A stretch of 64,000 nt of DNA from Rhypophila decipiens (Eukaryota > Ascomycota > Sordariomycetes > Sordariales > Naviculisporaceae): assembly GCA_033297075.1 (NCBI GenBank), contig MU858218.1, forward strand, positions 17,506 through 81,505, read 5' to 3'. Of this stretch, positions 12,126-23,560 are shown in pieces. A model generated the notes under the pieces. That model was given only the letters and a program-made list of their open reading frames with translations. It did not search any database and was not told the origin of the DNA. Position 1 is the first letter of the stretch. Each line of letters begins with the position of its first letter. The position numbers were made by a program, and so were the translations under genes.

Positions 12126-12910
12126 TTGGCCTTACCTGCCCCAGAATTCCTCCCGAGAGAGGGTAGGCCAGGCAAGTTGGTAGCTACCTCGAGATATGTG
12201 ACGGTCGAAGAGAGAGCATGGGTGAATGCCTTCTTACACCCCCAAAATGTTTGTTCTACATTGCGGGTACGCACCGGGCCCGGCCGTAATCCGATGCATA
12301 TCGGGAGCTACGTGTCTGCCGCCAACCAACTTTCCTGAACGGGCCACAATCCTATACAACAGGACTCGGCCGAACAGCAACCGGTCTGAGGGAGTGACGT
12401 ACTTTTGACTGCCTGATAGGTCATTGCTCGAGTATGTACGGTGTGTAGTTAGGTACATACACTCAGGTGAAGATGCCACAGAGGACCTCATAAGAACCCT
12501 GGATAGCACAAGGGAACGAGATATTGTATTTAATGGCTAGATTACTTGGTTTAGATTTGTATATCTGGCATGCGCATGCCGTTCTATTGTCATGGGGGAA
12601 TTTCTGCGATGCTTGTGTCGTCTTATACTTGGGTCACTCGTCTCACCTCGTAACAGTCTCTCTCCCATACCCGGTATTCCTACCCTGTGATAGGAGGGTA
12701 TCGCCCCAAGTGAAAGACAGAAGAGTATCCAAAACCAGGGCATGAAAAGGAGTTAAATACGTTCAGATCAGCATACAGACACCGCACATTCACTCTCTCA
12801 CACGCATCACGCGGCATACCCTGGCTGTCAAGGAGCCGTAAAGGTTGTCGTCAGTTCTCCTTGTCCATCAGCCATTATTATATCATCTGCCCTCCACTCC
12901 AAAGCGCCAA
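12126..12910. other. Intergenic, convergent 3' flanks
   Basis: Shared 3' flank of the 11016 gene (+) and VPS37 (-). Nothing beyond short spurious frames is visible. Confidence 0.6.
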
Positions 12911-13707
12911 TCATCGCCAGCCGCCCACCCGTCCTTCATCCCACCTCTCCTTCTTCTCCTGTCGCAAATAGTAGAGCTTCTTCGCCTCGCGGTATTTCCT
13001 CACCCACTCGCTGGCCTCTCGCTCCGTAGCTCGGTCACCATTCCCCGAGCCCTCGAGAAAACTCTCCTCGAGCGCATGGCAAACCGCCTCTTGCTCCACC
13101 ACGCCTTGGTTCAGGTGCTGATACAAACTGGCCGGGGCAAAGGGGGCCAGCGCGTGGTCCATCTCGGCTTGTTTAGCCCGCCATTGGCGCTCGAGCGCAT
13201 GCGTCGAGAGGAGCTGGGCCTGCGTGGAGGAGCGCTGGTGCGCGAGCCGAGCCTCGAGCTCAAGGAGATGAGCTGCGTGTTCCAGATTGGCCGCGAGCGA
13301 GAGCTTGAGCGCATCGTGGGAGACCTGTACCGAAGGATGTGCCGTCTGGGGCGAGTGCGTCAGTCCGGAGAGGAGGGCATGGTTCGAGAGGATATCGGCT
13401 AGGTCCTGTTTGCTGTGTTTTCGCTTTCCTGTCAGATTATTGCCCACCAAATCTCTTGAAGCAAGGAAAGGACGCACGATTTATCTTCCAGAAACTTCGG
13501 AAGCCATTGATCACCTGGATCAGGAGCTGGCTGGTTATTTGCGACATTGTTGCTGTGTTGCGCAGACGGCGCCGCGACAGAGCTCGCGTTGTGAAGGTCT
13601 CCGACTTCAGGCAGCGGCGACGACGACCCCACCGGGGTACTCATTCGGCTGGCTTCATGGGCTGCCGTCGGTTTTGGGGGCGGAGGCGGCGGTGTTTGAG
13701 AGTACAT
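12911..13707 (-). CDS. VPS37: ESCRT-I subunit VPS37 (Mod(r) domain)
   Basis: Two exons, complement(join(12911..13412,13478..13707)), give 243 residues. Donor GTGCGT and acceptor ACACAG join WLPKFLEDKS to KQDLADILSNHALLSGLTHS in phase. The protein has a Pro-rich N-terminus (MYSQTPPPPPPKP), then the Mod(r) fold from about residue 70. Its long helical region ends in EWVRKYREAKKLYYLRQEKKERW, the typical VPS37 C-terminus. By family knowledge VPS37 joins Vps23 and Vps28 in ESCRT-I, which sorts ubiquitinated membrane proteins into multivesicular bodies at endosomes. The length is normal for filamentous fungi. The start is the first ATG of the Pro-rich exon. The family assignment rests on motif pattern and architecture, not on an alignment. 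Confidence 0.85.
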
Positions 13708-14341
13708 CGTGGTTCAATCTAACAAGCGGTGATAATAGTAACAGTGCCAGAAGAAACGCGGGATATCAACCTGAAGATGCTAATCAGCTCTTCAATACTT
13801 CCTTCGTATGCACTTTGCGATTGGATTGGACGAGGGGCTACAGTTGCAGTGGTCTGCGGTATTGAATAGGTAGGCACTCACATGTGTAGAAAGTACACTC
13901 AGTACAGCCTTATCTTATCTGTGACGTATGCAGAAATGCAGGACGCGCTACAAGCCCGCCACGATGCTTTTCGAGGCTTGTTCATACATAATACACACCA
14001 CGCAGTACCCAATACGTACACCATGGATTACACAGATGACCAAAGTTACCAAGGTTCGCACAAACTGAACGAATCAATAACAACCTCACAATTGGCATGA
14101 GAATATTTACAGCTAACTTTCCTTCACCTCTCGCGTGCTACTGCCCTTACATCCCCAATCGGCACCCGAATCCCAAGTTAGAGGACAGGGAGAGACACCC
14201 CAGAGGCACCTCGCGAAGAGCTGCATACATGAAGCATGACATGACATTTGCGAGTGTGCCGCTGATGATCAAAAGTCTGGTTGATGGCGGCTACCTTCTG
14301 ATCGGATGGCTCCCGCATTCCCAGGCTATGTGATACATCCT
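13708..14341. other. Intergenic, VPS37 promoter and ABP1 3' flank
   Basis: This holds the upstream region of VPS37 and the 3' flank of ABP1, both on the minus strand. Adjacent GATA-type boxes (TTATCTTATCTGT at about 13908) lie 200 bp upstream of VPS37; their function is unknown. No gene was seen. Confidence 0.5.
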
Positions 14342-16843
14342 TTACGAGTCGAGCTCGACATAATTGGCAGGGAAAAGACCTGATGCTCCCTTGTAGTGAC
14401 CGAACCACCAGTCCTCATCAGGGAACTCCAAGTCTGTGATCGTGGCCCCCTCGGGGAAACTCAGCTCTAGGATAAGTGTCAGCAAGTGAGACTATACTTT
14501 TATGTTCTGTACGACGACGGGAAATATTTTTCTCACCATTGTCTTCGGCAGCCTCATAGTCGAATTGGGCGGTGGCAGTTTTGCCTCCTGCACCAGTAGT
14601 GGCAGCAGCCGGAGCAGGGGGCTCTGGGACGGCCTGACGAGTAGGCTCTGGTGCGCTTGTGGCAGGTTTGGCGTCATCTTGGAGGAGTTCGACATAGCTG
14701 CTAGGAAATAGGCCTCTCTCGCCTTGGGCGTTTGTTCCCAGCCACCAATCCTCGTCAACCATATCGATCTCTGTGACATATTCTCCTTCCTTGAGTTCAA
14801 TCTCATTATCTTCTGCCTTCTCATAGTCGTATTGAACCAACGCGCGCCCACCACCACTAGACTCTTGCTGTTGGGTTTCGACAGCATCGCCCAGGCTTGC
14901 GGCGGCAACGTTGGCAGCGGCAGCGCGTGGGTCGTACGACTCTTCCTCGTCCGGGAGCTCTTCCTCCTTGGGGAGTTCCTGGGGGACGGGAATCGACCGA
15001 GGAGGAAGACTCTTCTCTGCTGGCTGGAGCTCCGTAGCTTCACTTCGAGCAACCGGGATGGCAATCCTTGGAGGCGAAGGAGAGCGCTCCTCGTGCCCGC
15101 GAGAGCGGACGGCATCGGCTTGCTCCTCCTCCTGCTGCTCTTCTTCTTCTTCTTCTTCTTGAGCTGCAGCAGCAGGTCGTGAGGGGAGGCCAGGGAGGGC
15201 AAACCCACCAGACGGCCGACTCTCGGCCGGTGGTGGAGGCGGGGCCGCATGATCTTCTGTGGGATTAGGCACGGTCGGGGCGCCACGAGCTGCGGTTATG
15301 GGTGTCGTATTCTTGAATCTGTCACGAAGCGCAGATACGCCACCGGACGGGGAGGCAGGTTGTTCAGGTTCTGATCGATCGGTCTCGCCCGTCTTTTGGG
15401 CATCAACACCCCCGCGGGCAGTTTTCGCGACCTGGACAGGGGCCCAGCTCTTGCCCGCATACCCGCTCTTCCACTCACCACCACTAGGCTGTGAAGTGAT
15501 GGGCGAGGCGACAGGCGGCGGAACAGTTGATGATCCGGGAGCAAGTCCTTGCTTTGCCTTCTTTTCTGCCCAAAGCTGAGCTGGAGTTTTCCCGCCCTGA
15601 TCCGCAAACGTCCTGCTGGCAGCGCCAATCGGAGGTGCAGCCGGCACAGCAGGAGCTCCGAGGCCGAAACCCACCGGCGTTGGAGCTTTGGTTCCGGTGA
15701 AGGTAGAAGTGCCAAACTTCTTGGCAACCTTGGGCTTTGGAAGCTCAGTCAGCCTTTCGGAGGCAGTGAAAGCGGCGGTGCGCTCTGCCAGACTTTTTGG
15801 AGGCGGAGACTCGACTTCTGCTTCTGCTGGGCGCTGTGCTTTGGCTCGAATTGCGGCAATGTCCACCTTGCCCACCGGCTCATAGGCTCCCTTGACTGTC
15901 GTGGGTCTGTCGTCTCCAGCGGCCTTTGCCTGGGCTCGTAACGCAGCAATATCTACCTTGCCAATCGGCTGGTAGGCCCCCTTGACCACGTCACCAGATC
16001 GGTCATCTCTGGCCGTCGCTCCCCCAACCCGAGAATCATCCTTGTTCTTCCTCAAATCATTGATATCCACCTTGACTGGCTTGTATGCAGATTCGACCTT
16101 CTCGAGCTGGGTTCGCGTGATTTGCGGTGCATCCTTGCCCCAGCCATCGTCGTCCACATTCTCCTGTCTTTTGTTGCGAGCCGCTAGTAGGGGGTTGAAT
16201 GAGCTTCCGGAGCTGGATGTCGTAGGAGTGAAGACTGGCTTCTTGGCAAGCGGCGGGGGGGCAGTGCTCTGGGGCGCCACGGAGCCTCCGCCCGCATACT
16301 TGGATCCGGATGCATCGGCAACCTTTTGAACAATATCTTCTGGAACAAGATCCGCGTCGGAGCGGGCAGTGATTTGGACATGATAGCCATGGAGAATCTT
16401 GCTGACAGCTGACACATGGCTGGTGAAATAGCCCTTGGTTCGCTCAGGGACACCTCCACCGCACCATGCTATCAGGACATTCTTGGGCAGCCCGGAGTTC
16501 GGATCTTTGACCTTGACAAACGCAAACTGGATTCGACCTTCGTTGAAGTCCTCGACGAGATCGGAAAGTTCTCCATCTGCAAAGGTTGACGGCCGGTTAG
16601 ATTGGGGCGATGAACGGAGGGCAGGCATAAAACAGCGAGTGACTAACCTCCAGTGCTCTGGACCTTGAGAATGCTCTCCTTCGCCCCGCTGTCTTGGAAG
16701 GCGCTCAAGAGCGGTGCTTGCACAGAGAACAGAGCCCATTGTGCAAATGTGGGCGAATTGGAAGAAATCGGGGGCCCATTGATGACACCGTTGTAGCTAC
16801 TCTTGATGGAGGGGCCATTTATGGACAGGTTCAAGGAGGCCAT
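14342..16843 (-). CDS. ABP1: Actin-binding protein ABP1 (ADF-H plus two SH3 domains)
   Basis: Three exons, complement(join(14342..14466,14537..16576,16648..16843)), give 786 residues. The N-terminal 140 residues form an ADF/cofilin-homology domain (MASLNLSINGPSIKSSYNGV, FAFVKVKDPNSGLPKNVLIAWCGGGVPE). A long disordered middle carries repeated 'Y-x-P-(I/V)-x-K-V-D-I' modules (ESAYKPVKVDI, GAYQPIGKVDI, GAYEPVGKVDI), Pro-rich segments and an acidic Glu run encoded by a TTC/CTC repeat. Two C-terminal SH3 domains follow: ALVQYDYEKAEDNEIEL...EDWWLG...FPSSYVELL, and AQFDYEAAEDNELSF...DEDWWFG...FPANYVELDS. By family knowledge ABP1 sits on cortical actin patches, activates Arp2/3 and recruits endocytic kinases and adaptors. 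The last intron cuts the second SH3 domain. The first intron falls inside the ADF-H domain. Confidence 0.95.
15139..15160. repeat. TTC trinucleotide run inside ABP1
   Basis: A short TTC/CTC repeat on the + strand encodes the Glu-rich run (QEEEEEEEQQEEEQ) of ABP1 on the minus strand. It may vary in length between strains. Confidence 0.8.
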
Positions 16844-18360
16844 CGTGCTCGACGCCCAAGAAGAGTAATCGATAGACGCTTTGATTGGCAATGAAGTCGC
16901 TGACGACAGATGGGTGGAGAGAGAGTATTCTCAGCTCAAGTCGGTTGAAGAGAATGAATGCTGTGTGGCCCAGCGAACGCACCAAATAGTGTTCCTGGTT
17001 GAGTTCGCAAGACGCAGTGAGGCAGAAGCAGTCAAGACAAGTTGTTTGGGCTGTGCCAAGAGAGGCTCTTTCAACTGACGACTCCTCGAGCTGGAATTGG
17101 GAGGGAGCTTCCCTGGCCAGTGGCGTACCTAACCGGGCCCGCACTATTCGCAGGTACAGTACACTCTAATCCCTGAAAGTTCGTTAGCACGTTGCTTCCA
17201 AGCCCGCCAAGTCCTCAAAATACACAACTTTCTCTACAAATTACCAATTTTTACGCCGAAAAGTGGGCTTTGTATTATTCTTCTTTGGTTCCTGATTTAG
17301 ATGACCTTTTTTATCCTCTTTAAACTGCGTTTTTCGCTGCGTTTTGGCGATATTTTGAGGTTTTGGCCGGGGCCCCTGTAACTTGGACCACGCTAACAAA
17401 CAAACAAGTATTAGATTGTACAGTACGTAGTCCTAGGCGAACACAGAAGAGGCTGTGCAGCTGCAGTCAATCCCAAGTTGTGCCAAGGTCTGGACATTGT
17501 TCAGTGTGCGGGTCCTCTCTTGTTGGTCAGGAGCATTCACACGGAGTTTTCCGTTCCTCCACGCCAGGACGTGCGTCGACATAGGGAGTCACTGCCATAC
17601 GGGTTGTCTGACATTACCATACGGAGTGCATTACTGAGAAATTTGTTTGCCAACCCGCACCCCTTTACGTCCCACCAGCTTCGGTGCATGGCAGCTTCAA
17701 TCCTTCTGATATTCAGTGACTCGAACCATGAGCACCTTGGGGTGCCCTGCAAGTCATCACTACCAAGAACGTTTCTGTTATAGAATCCGAAAGGTCTTCT
17801 ACTAACCTGCAGAGGGTACAGTAAACAACTTCGCCTAATAATAAGTCATCACCAGTAAGTCGTCTCATGGGGAGTTACCGCATTCGACAATGAGAGCCAA
17901 CCAAATGATGCGCGTGTCCAGGTCAGTTCTTCGATACTCGACTGACTCGAAATTTGACGATCTCGTTCTCTTCATTGGCATCCAGACTACATAAGAAACT
18001 GACTCTATGAAAATCGTGAAGCGTAAACCATGTCGTCCCAGCAAACATTCACTAACCTCTCGGCAACACCTCTTCCACGATGGGCAAACCCTTGTTCAAC
18101 CAGACCAGGCTTGACATAACTTTGAGAAAATCAGTTTGCTGCCCAAAAATGAGACCCAAAAACAATAGAACCTCAAAAAGGGGAGTGAGAAAAAAACATC
18201 TGCCATGGTACCCGTACTCTTTGCCTTCCGAGGATGCCCCTAGCTCATCGGCCTTTTTGCTGTCCTCGGAGGAGGGCCAGTCTTGGAGCGTTGGCCGGTC
18301 CAAGAATTTGAAAGTCGGGAGAACGGACTCGTTCTATGCTGCTATCCAAGAGCCATTGAA
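16844..18360. other. Intergenic, ABP1 promoter and CYSTM 3' flank
   Basis: This holds the upstream region of ABP1 and the 3' flank of the CYSTM-like gene. T-rich DNA around 17225-17345 and scattered short frames are visible. A near copy of the recurring nonamer (TACGGAGTG) occurs near 17615. No gene was found. Confidence 0.5.
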
Positions 18361-18757
18361 CTAGCAGCATTCGACACAACACTCGCAGCAATCGGCGCAG
18401 CATTCACAGCACTCAGCACCAACGAAGCAACAGCACAACGCGGCAAGGCAGCCCTTGAAACAGCCGCCACCACCACCACTGTTGTTGTTGTGTTGTTGTT
18501 GTTGTTGTTGTTGTTGCGGAGGTGGGTGTTGCGGGTAGTGCATTTGACCCTGAGGTGGGTAGTAGCCTCCTTGCTGAGGAGGTGGGCTACCGTACGACTG
18601 TAAAGGACATTTGTTTAGTTCGACGTGCGCGTAAGACAGCGCCATAGAAGCTCCTCACCTGTTGGGGATACTGAGGATAGCCCTGAGGAGGTGGATGGCC
18701 TCCGTACCCAGGGCCGGGTTGGGGTGGTCCTTGCTGGTAGTATTGTTGCGCAGACAT
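18361..18757 (-). CDS. Small Gln/Pro-rich protein with Cys-rich CYSTM-like C-terminus
   Basis: Two exons, complement(join(18361..18597,18659..18757)), give 111 residues. The N-terminal half is MSAQQYYQQGPPQPGPGYGG and continues Pro/Gln/Tyr-rich, with an eight-Gln run encoded by a GTT/TTG repeat. The C-terminal 35 residues are GGGGGCFKGCLAALCCCFVG, then AECCECCADCCECCVECC. This matches the known layout of CYSTM proteins: a disordered PYG/Q-rich arm followed by a short hydrophobic Cys-rich tail. These proteins are tail-anchored or palmitoylated at the plasma membrane and are linked to stress tolerance. The Cys-pair series is unusually regular. Splicing at GTGAGG and TTTACAG is phase-neutral. 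Membrane attachment is inferred from the tail. Confidence 0.88.
18481..18516. repeat. GTT/TTG trinucleotide repeat encoding poly-Gln
   Basis: A near-perfect GTT run inside the CYSTM-like gene encodes eight Gln and flanking His/Asn on the minus strand. It is a likely site of length variation. Confidence 0.85.
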
Positions 18758-20207
18758 GGCGGAAATTTGAATTGATTGTTTGGTTCGAGGGGGAGAGGAG
18801 AACAGTATCTCAGCTCCGTACGTTTTTTGAAAAGTGGCAAGCTTCGCTTCAATCAATCGGATCCAAGAGAGGAAGATGTTGCTTGTTATGAGTGTGAGAA
18901 TGATGGAGACGGCCGATGCCAAGTGGCGGCCAGAAGTCTTGGGAAGTGGGGCCTATATGAGATGTCAGGAACTCGTTGGTCGGTCGATTTTGAGGCGGCT
19001 GATCAAACTGGTTAGTCTGGGAGGCTGGACGACAGTTTTCTCGCTATTTTTGCCGTTAGAGCCGAAGAGGAGAGCTGACCGTCTGTGCACGTGAAACGGT
19101 GAAACCACACCGCCGATGCGTTCGTCAGCTGTTTGCGCTTCTTTGGAGGCGCAGACTGGCTTTTGGTGCACCACTCTGGACAATCTCAGTGTTCGGCGGT
19201 CCTACCGGTAGGTTAGGTACATTAATATCAGGGTTGTGTTTCGTACTCCGTATATTGTACGAGCAGAACCAAGGTGGTTTTTTCTACAAACAAGTGGGCG
19301 TAGTCGAACTTGTGCCTGATAGCTGATACAATAGTACGAGTATGTACGGATACACCATCCCAAAACGTCGTATCTCCTTCTAACGGTGACGGAGAGACCA
19401 GCGTAGGTCATGTTGTTGTGGGGACCGATAGTTACCGTCAGGCAGGAACCGCCTTGCGCCTTCTGCACTTTCCGTTCTGCATAATACCTCTATACTTTTT
19501 ATAACGTTATTTCCAGGCTTGAGATGCCAACGGAAATAAGGGGTTGTGCGTAATCTATTCGGTGACTACAGCTTTGTAGAATGTCGATGGTATCCGTAGT
19601 TGATACAACTTTAGGACTCTTATGCCACACTTTCCGGTGAGCAACACGGAAAGCGAGGCTCCAAGACCAGGTCACCGAGGAGAGGAAGAGACCCTGGATT
19701 GTTCAAGGCAAACAAACGTGGAACGAAGTCCTCTCACTCTGTATTCTTCGAACTCCCAAGCTTTGGGTGTTTGTACCTTCTGTTAGGTGGAAAGGGTTTG
19801 ACAATCCGGTAGCCTTCACACGGCGAGTATTTGATTGTCGTCCAATGCGATATGGTTCCTCAAAGTGATAAAGTTACATACAAGAGAAGGTTGGGTTCTT
19901 GATTGGCGCCACATCGAACATCCAATAAGGGTACCGGGATACCTTACCTTCCCTCCATGTGGGGTTCATCCCGTCATCGGCCACTGCATGCCGCGATGGA
20001 GGGGCAGTTATCCCGTAAACTTTCTCCAAAACTTCTAAACACCAGGAAAAAGCCGCCACCTTCCACACCTTCGAAGTGATTTGTCACAGGCACACAGTCA
20101 GCAGCACACAGTCAAAGTCTCCAGGGCAGCCCAAGAGACATCATACCGGCAGATTACACCCATATTACACGGCCTACATCTTTAACTGCGATTTTTGGCC
20201 TGGCAAC
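18758..20207. other. Intergenic, divergent promoter region
   Basis: This region lies between the - strand CYSTM-like gene and the + strand glutaredoxin gene, so both promoters are here. A TACTCCGTA nonamer occurs at 19244-19252. I see no coding gene. Confidence 0.55.
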
Positions 20208-21064
20208 ATGTCGACTATCCAAGCTATCACAAGCATCGAAGGATGGGAGCAGCACGTCTCCTCTCTGCCATCATCGACGCTCCTGATTGTTTCCTTCCAC
20301 GCGCCATGGGCGGCCCCATGCGCGCAGATGGCAAACGTGCTTTCCACCTTGGCAAGCGAATACCCAGTTACCGAACCTCTGTCGACATCCTGGGTGTCCA
20401 TCGACGCCGAGGAGCTCTCGGATATCAGTGAGCTGTATAATGTAACGGCCGTCCCGTTCCTAGTCCTCGTCCGCGACGGGAAGGTCCTCGAAACAGTCAG
20501 TGGAAGCAGCGCCGTCAAGGTGCGCGATGCGATCGAGTCTCATGCGAAACAAACACCAAACTCGGCACAGAACGGTGCGAAAGGGACAGCCGCTCCAGAC
20601 AACGATACGGCGGGCGTTGACAAAGACGATACAGAAGTCTCTGAGGAGGATGCGGAGAAGAAGAAAGAGGAGCTCCATAAACGACTTGGTGATCTCGTCA
20701 GGGCAGCCCCTGTCATGCTGTTCATGAAGGGTACACCAAGCGAGCCCAAGTGCGGCTTCTCACGTCAAATTGTGGCAATCCTGCGGGAGAACGCTGTCAA
20801 GTACGGCTTCTTCAATATTCTGGCAGATGACGAGGTGCGGCAGGGGCTCAAGGAGTTTGCAGATTGGCCCACTTACCCTCAACTATGGGTTGACGGTGAA
20901 CTTGTTGGCGGACTCGATATCGTGAGTTTTCTTCCCATCGCTACGGCACCTTCATCATTCCTAGGAGCATACTGACACAATAACAGGTCAAGGAAGAAAT
21001 GTCCAATGACCCTGACTTTTTCAAGCCATACAGTGTCAAAGCAAATGGGGAAACACCGGCTTGA
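20208..21064 (+). CDS. GRX4: Monothiol glutaredoxin with thioredoxin-like domain (GRX3/GRX4 type)
   Basis: Two exons, join(20208..20921,20987..21064), give 263 residues. Residues 1-110 form a thioredoxin-like domain in which the usual CxxC is reduced to WAAPC (34-38), as in this family. An acidic linker follows (about 115-155), then a glutaredoxin domain with the monothiol CGFS site at 182-185, the WPTYPQLWVDGELVGG glutathione-binding region, and the end VKEEMSNDPDFFKPYSVKANG. By family knowledge these proteins bind a [2Fe-2S] cluster with glutathione in cytosol and nucleus and pass iron status to regulators such as Fep1/SreA and HapX. The intron lies near the 3' end (GTGAGT to TAACAG). The ATG at 20208 is the start because it begins the thioredoxin fold; no earlier in-frame domain exists. 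Confidence 0.96.
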
Positions 21065-23560
21065 AAGTTTTATTTATGACGGAACTGGTCTTTAAATTGC
21101 AGGGCCGGGGGTCTTGGGCTCTTCTACATCTTCTCGGGTTATATACGGGGTGCTGTTACCATTCGTTGTCCAGTCTAAAGCTGTGGTCGTCGGTTCTCTG
21201 GGTGTCGCAGCTTTGAGCGACTCCCAGGCGAAGAATCAGTATGTTTCAAGCCATATAGATGTTTGTTGTATCTCTAGGGACTGCTCTTCTGTGTGCGAGC
21301 TTCAAACCCAGATCCGTACGCTGACATGCTCTGCCATACCCGTAGCAAGAGAAGTTGCGTATTCCGAACTCTCTCTACTCCGGTCTATCAGGTATATAAT
21401 AGAACATACAGTTCTGGCTAAACCTTCTCGCCGGGCTGCTTTGGAGAAACTACGCTCTATATCGGCAGCGATATGAATTTAGCTCATTTTGTTGGGGGAA
21501 CAGGAGCGTGGAGGTCAGAAGAGAGTTAGAGGAACAAGACTAGGATATGCGGGATACCGATGGCCTTGCACCAGTGAAATAAATCCTAAGACACAACCCT
21601 TTTCCAGCGACAACTCCTTGAGTAATTTGGTAGCTTATAAAAACCTTTCCCCGTCAAACACGACCAATAAGCAGGAAAGAGCATATAGGTGATGATTGAA
21701 CCCTCAATTGCATATGTGGACGGTTTTCTCAAAAACTGCGGAATATGTCAATTCTGTCCTTGACTCCAAGGTCAAACATGGTGGTAATTTACGGGTGTCG
21801 GAATTCGAAGCTCGTCGTACCCGTAATGCTCTAAACACGCTTACAGTCCACAGTACTCATTAGAGAGTGATGCAGCTGCAATCAAGAGCACTACCGGCAG
21901 GATGGGATGGTTTCTACGTAGCTATGTACTCGGGCCAAAAGCACGGAGCCAAAAGTTCTACCCAACTAATCTCCGTAGCCCCCGGGCCGTTCTGGTCGTA
22001 GTGTAGAGGGCGCGGATCCGTGCTTGCCCGTCTGAATCTTTAGCGCTGGGGCTTGAAATCCCCAAAATTCGGCAAAAGACCACATGGCTAGCTAGTACAC
22101 TATCCGCACGGGAAAGGTGCGTGGGCCGACGAGGGATGGCCCGAATATGTAGTTGATAGGAAGGTGGCGTGGCAAGGGAGCTGGGGAGGTCCGGGAATGA
22201 ATCCTGATGCTTGCGGACAGCATTGTGGTAAAGTCGGTGTGGGAAAGAACCCAGCAGCTTTTTGGTGGGGGCCTATGCAGATTGTGACTCAGTGCGCGGG
22301 GAACATGGAAATTGGTGGTTCCTTCTGATGCCAGTAAGGTCGTTTTGAAAGGAAGGAGGCCATGAGCGGGAGCTCTTCCTTTATCTCGTCAGAAGAGCAA
22401 TGACGCGCCACGATCTTTAAGGCAGCTCACCCGACCAGGCATCTGTGCTGGAGGATTGGGTCGAGTAGTAGTATCGGTGCGGACCAGCCGATAATACTCG
22501 GCAGCTGTAGATGTAGTATCGATATCCGTAATCCATCCCACCTCCTTTCTGCCCTCCCGCATCATCTTCAATTTGTAACTGCCAAGCACGACCTCTACTT
22601 CTCGCCAGGAAACCTCCCGAGCTCTCACTTGCAAACTCGGCGACATCCTACATCCTACATCAGTATTAACATCGCAAGGCCGCCGAGCAACTGGCACCGA
22701 AACTTACAGAGCGACCAGACCGATCATTTCAGATCTTTGCTGGCCAACGTCGCCCCTTGTTGCCTGGTGCATCCGGACCGTTACTGCCGCTCGTTTGATC
22801 GAAACCTGGCGACACTCTTCCTCGACTCTGCCAGACGTTTCCTTCTCCGCCCACCGTCTTAGGGTTCGTGGCCGTAGATCCAAGACCATCCACGCTACTT
22901 GCTCGTCACGCTTCCGTTCTACATACACCTTTGACGCCGGTGTGCTATCCTCCTTCCTCTACTCGTAGCCCATTCACGAGCATCGAATAAATCCATAGCG
23001 CGCCTCGAATTGCAGTGTGTTCGTGATTCAATTTGTTTGATATCCTTTCTCCTCTGGCTAGTTGTCAACTCCTTTGTGTCTTGTGGAAAGGTCCTGTCAT
23101 CTTCCTGGTACGTAGGCCTCACCTGCTCTTCACTCCCACGGCGGTCGACAAAACCTCGCCTCCTTGGGTTCATACCGCTTTGCCCGCCATTGATTTGCCG
23201 GGTGGGATGGCCGGGGAGGACGATGCTGAGCTCTGCAGGACATCACTGAGAATGATGGAGCGAGGACCTGAATGCTGATGTAGTTTTAGATTGTAGCTTA
23301 CGGCCGTTGCTGCCTACGAACGGTTTCTCGGACTGCTCAAACAACGGCGTCATCGGTCGACATTTCCAACCTCCCACGACGAAAATCGAGTTAGTGTCCT
23401 TTGAGGTCGACTTACACGTTGTTATATTCTTAGTGACCGTTGACGGCTGATACAAGTGGTGGGGTAGGCTTGGCCGTTCTAGCGTGCCCCTATCCGTAGA
23501 GTCCTACCCGATCTCCTGGGACCAGTCCGGTCGAAACTTTGACCTGCCTGGATTGCCGCC
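21065..23560. other. 2.5-kb intergenic region upstream of the Zn2Cys6 gene
   Basis: This is the promoter and probable long 5' leader of the transcription factor gene starting at 23561. The part from about 22500 to 23560 is rich in CT and CCTC blocks. Only short, non-conserved frames are visible. A GGGG/CCCC hairpin near 22050 was checked as a tRNA T-arm and rejected. Confidence 0.5.

Noticed and set aside
14492..15286. 264-codon minus frame within ABP1
   Set aside because: Lys/Arg-rich shadow of the ABP1 frame over its low-complexity part; the true frame carries the SH3 domains.
22040..22070. GGGG/CCCC hairpin around TTGAAAT that looks like a tRNA T-arm
   Set aside because: No acceptor stem, D-arm or anticodon arm at the required distances.
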